A DNA stretch of 64,000 bases from Symbiodinium natans (taxonomy: Eukaryota > Sar > Dinophyceae > Suessiales > Symbiodiniaceae). Of the stretch, positions 58,186 to 64,000 are shown one piece after another. Within the stretch, counting starts at the first letter, position 1. Each line of letters starts with the position of its first letter. Location: the NCBI GenBank assembly GCA_905221605.1, contig CAJNDS010002457.1, forward strand, positions 821,501 to 885,500, given 5' to 3'. Made by a program: the position numbers and the translations under genes. The notes beneath the pieces were generated by a model. The model was not told the DNA's origin. It did no database searches and worked only from the letters and a program-made list of their open reading frames with translations.

Positions 58186-58322
58186 CTTTCCCTACTACCC
58201 CCCTCTACACTAGCCCACCTAGGATCCCCTCTTAATAGCCTTAATTCGGCTTAAGTATCCCTAAATAGCCTTAATTGTGGGGGAACCTTAGTGGGTAGTA
58301 TAGAGGTGGGTAGTAGGGGAAC
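58186..58322. mobile_element. family H inverted-repeat element
   Basis: TTTCCCTACTACCCCCCTCT and AGAGGTGGGTAGTAGGGGAA with inner CCTTAATTCGG. It directly follows a coding exon. Confidence 0.88.
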
Positions 58323-58439
58323 CCTAAACCCTAAACCCTAAAACCTAAACCCTAAACCCTAACAGTAGCTATCTTGTTTCTTTGGGGTCCGACTTCCTCT
58401 TCTGATGGTGCGGATGCTCCGTGTTCCCTTAAGCCTGCC

Positions 58440-58503
58440 TAAACCCTAAACCCTAAACCCTAAACCCTAAACCCTAAACCCTAAACCCTAAACCCTAAAC
58501 CCC
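58440..58503 (-). repeat. CCCTAAA array (about 9 units)
   Basis: Perfect C-strand heptamers. Confidence 0.96.
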
Positions 58504-58529
58504 AATCCTAAGCCCTCAAACTTGGGAAG

Positions 58530-58598
58530 CCGCAATGGACCCGCGGCATTCGCGGCCAAGGATATCGGACAAGGGCTCGAACTCCGAGGACACTGAGG
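58530..58598 (+). CDS. exon, Ser/Asp-rich protein segment
   Basis: TGGGAAG|CC then AMDPRHSRPRISDKGSNSED and TEG, ending before GTTTTG and a G(18) tract. Confidence 0.58.
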
Positions 58599-58989
58599 GT
58601 TTTGTTGGGGGGGGGGGGGGGGGGAGTTAGGGTTTAGGGTTTAGGGTTTAGGGTTTAGGGTTTCACGTATTGCTTAGGGTTGATGTCTGCTTGTGTCCAA
58701 TTACCTCCTATTCGGGGGGTGGGGCCGTGCCCGACATAAAGCGCACTAAGTTAGCGTTTGCAGCTGCAGTCCTTCTTTTTCAGTCTCCACAATGATCCCA
58801 AAACAGAAGCCCTGCATCTTGAAACCCTCAGCCCCAAACCCAAAACCTCTCGAGTCTCAAGCTCTCAAACGCTCAAAAGCAGCATAAGCTACATAAACCC
58901 CCCCCTAAAGTCCCCCCTCACCACCCCAAAGCTCGTTAAACAAACCCACATCCAGAACCCACCTTGTCAGGGTCCCTGCTGCGTCTACT

Positions 58990-59085
58990 ACAGGCAGGGG
59001 CCCCCCTAGTTATAAGTAGAGTTCTAAGGGCCCTGAGCTGGGTCATAAGTATCATGTCTGAGGTCATAAGTCTCTTGGCTCTTGT
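58990..59085. mobile_element. family A element, left part
   Basis: CTACAGGCAGGGGCCCCCCT, GTTATAAGTAGAGTTCTAAG, GTCTGAGGTCATAAGTCTCT; the right arm is lost. Another truncated copy is at 59580 to 59665. Confidence 0.8.
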
Positions 59086-59219
59086 TAGGCGAACAAAGGT
59101 TGGGACGTTTCGAAGGTACCAGGTTACTCTAAACCCTAAAACCCTGAGCCCTCCCGCTCCAGCTATTGTTGTCAGGTAAAGGGTTACAGTAGGTATGGGT
59201 ACATTGAGTGCCCTTGGAG

Positions 59220-59288
59220 AACCGCCGGAGGAAGAGGAGGAGCCTGACCGAACCCAAAAGCGGACGCCCGTCCGGTCCTCGGGTGAAA
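59220..59288 (+). CDS. exon, Glu-rich protein segment
   Basis: CTTGGAG|AA then PPEEEEEPDRTQKRTPVRSS and GEI before a stop. Confidence 0.58.
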
Positions 59289-59712
59289 TTTGAGGCCGTC
59301 GGTTTTGTGGTTTAGGGTTCAGGTGTTTTTTGTCGTAGGGTTGTGAGCCTTTAAGCCTTAAGTATTAGCCTGAATAGCTAACCCCAATACCTAAGCTCTT
59401 CCGGTGTAAGGATTCTGCATATTATTGGCTTGGAGGGCTGAGGCTCTAGGTCACTCCTTCCCGTATAGGCATGAGGTCTTAGAAGAACGTGCCGCTCGAG
59501 TGGGCTGGGAATGCTTGTGTGGAGGGTCTTCGTTCAGGGTGTGGGGGAAGGCCCAACCCCCCCCCCCCCCCCCCCCCCGTCCTAGTCATAAGAAGAGTTA
59601 TAAGGACCCTACATTGGGTTATTCGGGTCCTATCTTAGGTTACAAGTCCCTTAACTACGAGAGGAGCCAAGACCCTGAGGCCGTAAAGCCTTGAAGTAGC
59701 TGCTAGCTGCAG

Positions 59713-59785
59713 CCAGCTTCGGGAGGACTGGAGTGTGAAATTCCTGGAGATGTTGGAGACGCAAGCAGGCTGGAAGATGCCAAGA
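59713..59785 (+). CDS. exon ending at a GTCTGA donor
   Basis: GCTGCAG|C opens QLREDWSVKFLEMLETQAGW then KMPR and GTCTGA. Amphipathic helix. A second frame is also open. Confidence 0.6.
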
Positions 59786-59989
59786 GTCTGAAGTTCCACA
59801 TGGGTTCAGCGCGTTGGTCGCAGTAGCCTCAATGCCGGGCAATAGGAGATGTGCACTCCCTAAACACTAAACCCTAAACCCTAAACCCTAAACCCTATGC
59901 TTCCCAGGGAGCATAGGGTCTACAGTTGTGCTCTTGGGTGTCAGCATTGCTCTCTTGTTTCTTTGGGCTCGGGTGGTGTGACTTGATAC

Positions 59990-60080
59990 AGTGGCCAGAA
60001 TAATTAGAATAGGGGGTTATTATAGTATAATCATAAAGGGATCAGAAAGAGAATACTATTCGTAATTATTCCCGACCCCT
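59990..60080. mobile_element. family F inverted-repeat element
   Basis: GGCCAGAATAATTAGAATAG and CTATTCGTAATTATTCCCGACC; inner TATAGTATAATCATAAAGGG. No telomere unit inside, so it serves as a reference for the copy at 50846. Confidence 0.85.
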
Positions 60081-60158
60081 AAACCCTAAACCCGAAACCC
60101 TAAACCCTAAACCCTGAACCCTGAACCCTAAACCCTAACCCCCCCTGAACCCCTACAC

Positions 60159-60251
60159 GATGCTCTGTTGCCACCAGAATCTCCCGTCCCCTCTTCGCCA
60201 GACATCGACGCCGACACCATCTTCGGCCACCGAGCTCGGGCCTCTACAGAT
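60159..60251 (+). CDS. exon, acidic/Pro-rich protein segment
   Basis: DALLPPESPVPSSPDIDADT then IFGHRARASTD, ending before GTTGGTAC. The acceptor is unclear (an internal CCACCAG is possible). Confidence 0.58.
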
Positions 60252-60307
60252 GTTGGTACCCCTTAGGGTTTAGGGTTTAGGGTTTAGGGTTTAGGGTTTA
60301 GGGTTTA

Positions 60308-60437
60308 GGGGTAGGGGCCCCCCTACTATACAAACCTTAGTTAAGGGAGTTGTAGCCTACATAGTGATGCTTACAACACAATCTAGGACCCTTATAACAC
60401 TATTTATTCCCCTAGGGGGCCCCCACATGTACACCCT
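60308..60437. mobile_element. family A element with a telomere array abutting its left arm
   Basis: GTAGGGGCCCCCCTACTATA, TAGTTAAGGGAGTTGTAGCC and CTAGGGGGCCCCCACATGTA. TTTAGGG units run right up to the left GGGGCCCCC, where TACAAGG would be expected. Confidence 0.82.
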
Positions 60438-60751
60438 AAGCCTTAAACCCTAGGAAACGTATCGTATCGGCGTCCCGAAGGTGAAAGTCCAGTATCCTGC
60501 TCAGAAACTACCCCTGAACCCTAACCCTAAACCCCATGTCCGGAGCTACTGCGGCAATGCCCACCCTTCCCGCCTAAGACCCAGAAAGGGTACTCCTAGA
60601 ACGACTCTGGAGCCTTTAGCCCTCAACCTCACCAACATCACCAATCCCTGGGGTTTAGGGTTTAGGGTTTAAGAGTTACGGGTTAAGGGTTTAGGGTTTA
60701 GGGACGGCTTCTGGGCCCACATCCTCCGCCACACTTGGGGCCGACTCCCAG

Positions 60752-60819
60752 GTGCCGCGCTGCGACCTCGAGGAGATCTTCACCGACCGGGACTACCTGA
60801 GGCGAGCGTCCCAAACAAG
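60752..60819 (+). CDS. exon ending at a GTTTAGGG donor
   Basis: GACTCCCAG|GTG to AAACAAG|GTTTAGGG, 22 codons plus two bases: VPRCDLEEIFTDRDYLRRAS. Upstream the same frame stays open. Very protein-like; unknown family. Confidence 0.7.
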
Positions 60820-60854
60820 GTTTAGGGTTTAGGGTTTAGGGTTTAGGGTTTAGG

Positions 60855-61010
60855 GACCCAGACCCCGGGAGGATCCCAAAAAGTAGAAGCCCCAAAATTG
60901 GTTTAGGGTTTAGGGTTTAAGGATGCAAAAGGGTTTAGGGTGTAGGGTTAAGTAGTAGCCCTATATTATAGTATTGGGTCGTTCTAAGGGGATCTGCTAC
61001 TTTTAGAGTT
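60855..61010. mobile_element. family J element with telomere insert
   Basis: CAGACCCCGGGAGGATCCCA and AAAAGTAGAAGCCCCAAAAT at the left, CTATATTATAGTATTGGGTC and AAGGGGATCTGCTACTTTT at the right; TTTAGGG and TGTAGGG units separate the halves. The copy at 33178 has no insert. Confidence 0.75.
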
Positions 61011-61029
61011 GGCTTGTAACCTTGCTTAG

Positions 61030-61232
61030 CCAATAGCTTTTATTTTTCTAATGACCTTGTTTGGGCGTCCTTGTTTGGTAGAAGCAATGAAGTTAAACCT
61101 TTCTTCTTCCTGACAGGCCATGGGGACGGGGTAGGGCAGCACAAGGGGGTCCCGCGAGAAATTATGTGCATGTGTGCATCGGTGATCGAGGCGATTGAGG
61201 GAGAGGGGGATGGAGACAGGCAGAGAGAGAGC

Positions 61233-61263
<31 letters not shown>

Positions 61264-61560
61264 AAAACAAAAACAGAGAGATGCTCGCATTCGGGCGGCT
61301 CTTCTCCTCGGGGAGGGAAGGAAGGAAGAGATACAGGAATCTGCTGGTGGGTGGCCCGACAGCATTCTTGCCGAAGGAGCAAGACAGGCAACATTGACAT
61401 TTGCTGTGATCGGAACCTAGGGAGCACCGAGCATGGAGCGGGAAAAAACGCTCGGACCTGCCAGTCAAGCTGCAATTCATGTGCTCAACAAGCGTGAAAG
61501 CCCGAGATCCTTCATGCGCACCTCATGCGGCCAATGCTGCATTTTAGCTGGTTCACACTG
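61030..61560. other. unique sequence with (GA)n, no supported gene
   Basis: Centred on a (GA)n tract at about 61222 to 61260. Several long frames exist on both strands but they run through the microsatellite and are low complexity. No telomere unit. Confidence 0.55.
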
Positions 61561-61756
61561 CGGTGTAGAAGCGCCCTAAAGAGTATCCTCTTTCGGCCTT
61601 AAAGGGAGCTCCCGTAGAGTAGCTTCAGGCCCCAAATGCTTACAGTAAACTCCCAAAAGTTGGAACTCTCTTATCCCCAGACCCCAAAAGGCATACCAAA
61701 ATAACCGGGAATCCCAGCCCTAGTCATCCTTAAACCCTGTTCCAACTTTCTGGAGT

Positions 61757-61836
61757 CCCTAAACCCTAAACCCTAAACCCTAAACCCTAAACCCTAAACC
61801 CTAAACCCTAAACCCTAAACCCTAAACCCTAAACCC
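61757..61836 (-). repeat. CCCTAAA array (about 11 units)
   Basis: Perfect C-strand heptamers inside a larger inverted repeat: TTTACAGTAAACTCCC-like and GTTTACTGTAGG sequences flank it. Confidence 0.96.
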
Positions 61837-61871
61837 CAGAGCCTAAACCGTTTACTGTAGGACAATATCAG

Positions 61872-61974
61872 GTACGCGGCGGACAGGCCACAACGCCGTC
61901 GCCGTGGGTCCTCGGGAGAGTGGCGCAGGGATCGGCTGAGCAGGCGGTGGAGCCTGAAGTGCGAAGTTCGAGGG
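61872..61974 (+). CDS. exon ending at a GTTTAG donor
   Basis: AATATCAG|GTACGC to CGAGGG|GTTTAG: VRGGQATTPSPWVLGRVAQG then SAEQAVEPEVRSSR. Another frame (Arg-rich) is also open. Confidence 0.58.
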
Positions 61975-62413
61975 GTTTAGGCTTTAGAGGGTTTAGGGCT
62001 TAGGGTTTAGGGTTTAGGGTTTTGGACTGGTTTAGGGTTTAGGGTTTAGACGCTTTGACCCCTCAGGATGTATCCCTAAGAGGTTCCCTCAACATACTCC
62101 TACTATGGCCCTGATACTCCCTCAGAGGAATTTTTAGCAACAAGGGCCCCCAAACCCAAGGGTACAACCTTGGGGGTCCCAGGTAGGGTCACATGAGAAG
62201 TGGGGCTTCGGAGCATTGAGAGGGGATACCTGAGCAGTTGCATGTCAGTGCCTGTTGGTGAAGAACATAACGACATGTAGGTTCAGAGGCTGACCTGTGT
62301 GCAAGAAAGTCTTTCTCAGGCCTGGTACTGGTATAGATGGAATCAGGTTCCAAATATCGTTTCATGTACACTTGGTCTTACCGGCACAGCAGTCAACCTT
62401 GTTCGAAATACAG

Positions 62414-62566
62414 GTTCCAAAGCTTGGTGTCTGCTTCCGGGGTTTTCGGCGAACCCATGACAGCCAACGCCACATCCCCCAAAAACGAATGCAGGGCGGA
62501 GATTTGCCCGAGCCTTACGCTACGCCTTGTGCCACCCTGACCTCATGCACCATCATCAATTCTTGA
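62414..62566 (+). CDS. possible terminal exon, frame uncertain
   Basis: AATACAG|G opens VPKLGVCFRGFRRTHDSQRH and runs to a stop at 62564; a second frame (LVSASGVFGEPMTANATSPK) is open for part of it. No telomere unit nearby. Confidence 0.45.
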   Translation, partial: VPKLGVCFRGFRRTHDSQRHIPQKRMQGGDLPEPYATPCATLTSCTIINS

Positions 62567-62574
62567 AGGTTGAT

Positions 62575-62692
62575 GGGTAGCTAGAACTGCATGGGGATAT
62601 GGGTAGGTATAGTTATATATGGTTAAGCTCTTGCAGATTTGAGGTACTTATAACTTAGAACCCTACTTCTGCCTACCCATGAATCTCCAAGC
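62575..62692. mobile_element. family B inverted-repeat element, diverged
   Basis: GATGGGTAGCTAGAACTGCA at the left; CTACCCATGAATCTCCAAG at the right. Confidence 0.6.
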
Positions 62693-63200
62693 GCATGCGT
62701 GCACAGCACCCTGGACCCCTGTCGGCAGACAAGTTTAGGGACTTTAGGGCTTTAGGTTTGCGGATTTAGGGTTAGGGCTCTTGATGCGCCAAGTTAGTTT
62801 GGGTAGTCTTTGTCGTGTCTTGCTTTCTGGGTTTGCTTGCATGGCTCGGAAAGTGCCAGTGTAAACCCTTGCCGTCACATGCCTGGGCCTCAGCACGGGT
62901 TCAAGAAGAAAGGGTTTCTTGATAGCCCAGTGGTACGCTTTACCCGTGTTGTTGGTTCTGGGTTCCCTTCTAAAGCAACAAACCCAAAAAAACGGGTGCC
63001 CTTATTAACGAAAAAAAAACGGCTTAACGAAAGTTACAACGGTACCCCTTCTGTATCCTAAATGGCCTTAAAGGGACCCTCCAAAGAAGGGCACCCCTAT
63101 CTTCGGAAACCCCCAAACGGTTTCTGGGCTTAGGGTTTAGGGTTTAGGGTTTAGGGTTTAGGGTTTAGGGTTTAGGGTTTAGGGGCTACCAAGCCTGTAG

Positions 63201-63278
63201 GTGCCGGCCAGCCGAGGCAAATATAAGGAGCAGACGGGGCAGCATCGCAGGCAACGGGGGTCGCAGCATTGGCGCTTG
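63201..63278 (+). CDS. exon, basic protein segment
   Basis: GCCTGTAG|G then CRPAEANIRSRRGSIAGNGG and RSIGA, ending at CTTGTAG before a telomere block. Confidence 0.56.
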
Positions 63279-63324
63279 TAGAAAGGGTTTAGGGTTTAGG
63301 GTTTAGGGTTTAGGGTTTAGGGTC

Positions 63325-63405
63325 AAGTAGGGGGCCCCCCTGGTGCTAAGTAGAGTTCTAAGGGCCCTAAACTGGGTTCTAAGTATCATAACGGGGAGCT
63401 TGGTT
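63325..63405. mobile_element. family A element, left part
   Basis: AAGTAGGGGGCCCCCCTGGT, TAAGTAGAGTTCTAAGGGCC; the right arm is lost. A TTTAGGG array ends immediately upstream. Confidence 0.75.
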
Positions 63406-64000
63406 GATAGCAAGATTTATTCGCGGGTAGGGTGCGGATATGTGGAGGATTAGCTTCTTTTTTCGGGTTCATGCGGGAGTATTTTGCCTTAGGAGAGGAG
63501 TGACAAGCTTCAACCTTTTGGGCAGCATATAGTTTTTACGATGACTTTATTTCCTTATTGGAAAGCGGACATAGTAGGTTGCCATCCGCTTCAACCTAGG
63601 GCGGGCAGGGCAAAGACTTAGTTGTGCTACATGTGCGGCTCTCCCTAAGCCCTAGAAGCCTTAACCAGAAAAATGCTAGGCGGGTGGCAACAAAAAGCAC
63701 TTTTCGGGCAAACACGCTCCTGAGGATGTCGATGTTCTATTCCTGGGCCGATATGGGCCTATGCTTCTGCTAGTTGCTTCAGACCCCCCCCCCCCCCCCA
63801 AAAAAAAAAAAAAAAAACTTCGAACATCCCCACCTTTGCACTCCAGGCTCTCTGGGGTGGGGCATTCCAGGGAGTCTCTGGGGTTGGGCACACCAGGAAG
63901 TCTGGGGTTGGGCACTGCAGGGAGTCTCTAGGAGTAGACCGGGCGAGGAGAAGAGTTGAATCTAAAATCTAACAACCCCACACCGAAGGTGGTGAGAAAA
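63406..64000. other. end of window, no gene seen
   Basis: Contains a C(16)A(18) homopolymer pair at 63784 to 63817 and, at 63855 to 63925, four imperfect copies of a roughly 22-bp unit (GGGAGTCTCTGGGGTTGGGCA type). No telomere array. Confidence 0.6.

Noticed and set aside
61026-61497. 100- to 150-codon frames around 61.0 to 61.5 kb on both strands
   Set aside because: Their openness comes from the (GA)n/(CT)n tract; flanking parts lack protein-like composition and good splice sites.
1-64000. The window as a true chromosome end or subtelomere
   Set aside because: Arrays are short, in both orientations and evenly spread, and unique exons and a Kv channel lie among them; no long terminal array exists.

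Overview
The window looks like a piece of protist nuclear genome, most likely a dinoflagellate (a chromerid-like alveolate is the main alternative). The reasons are short exons separated by long introns; several 3' splice sites of the form AG|G; introns whose reading frames only work with GC-AG or GA-AG ends; and the plant/alveolate-type telomere heptamer TTTAGGG, found not at a chromosome end but in well over one hundred separate blocks (by eye) along the whole 64 kb, in both orientations. No rRNA, tRNA, CRISPR or bacterial-type operon was seen. Promoters, terminators and polyadenylation sites cannot be called from this sequence.

The best-supported gene is a voltage-gated (Kv-type, six-transmembrane) potassium channel on the + strand. 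S1 (26.6 kb), S2 (28.3 kb), S3 (30.2 kb), S4 (30.7 kb), the S4-S5 linker (31.8 kb), S5 (33.3 kb), the selectivity filter TTVGYGD (35.8 kb), S6 (36.3 kb) and the cytoplasmic tail (36.8 to 38.0 kb) lie in the correct order on small exons, most of them joining in frame. Further exons at 20.2 to 26.5 kb may encode its N-terminal region or another gene. Downstream (38.5 to 63.3 kb) about forty short coding-like islands, almost all + strand, continue with hydrophilic, mostly unrecognised protein sequence, including one RanBP2-like zinc finger. Upstream (0 to 19 kb) coding islands are weaker, and some read equally well on either strand; a U-box-like exon at 2.3 kb and a well-formed exon at 15.03 kb are the best.

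Three layers of repeats fill the rest. First, TTTAGGG arrays and locally homogenised variants (TTTGGGG, TTCAGGG, CTTAGGG, CCCTCAA, a CCCTACAAA nonamer, a TTTAGGGG octamer). Second, at least ten families of short (about 80 to 160 bp) inverted-repeat elements resembling MITEs or introner elements; the commonest, called A here, begins TACAAGGAGGGGCCCCC. Third, homopolymer tracts, microsatellites, a 20-bp minisatellite and one degraded reverse-transcriptase element at 43.6 to 44.6 kb.

The striking pattern is that these layers touch the gene structure. Telomere-repeat units apparently serve as 5' splice sites (exon|GTTTAGGG) and 3' splice sites (TTTAG|G-exon). Family A elements lie as whole introns, with their terminal TACAAG coding for the last residues of an exon. 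Telomere arrays also sit inside inverted-repeat elements, repeatedly at the same GGGGCCCCCTA position. The window therefore suggests a genome in which telomeric DNA has been inserted through genes and taken over by the splicing machinery. All splice sites here are read by eye and need RNA evidence.
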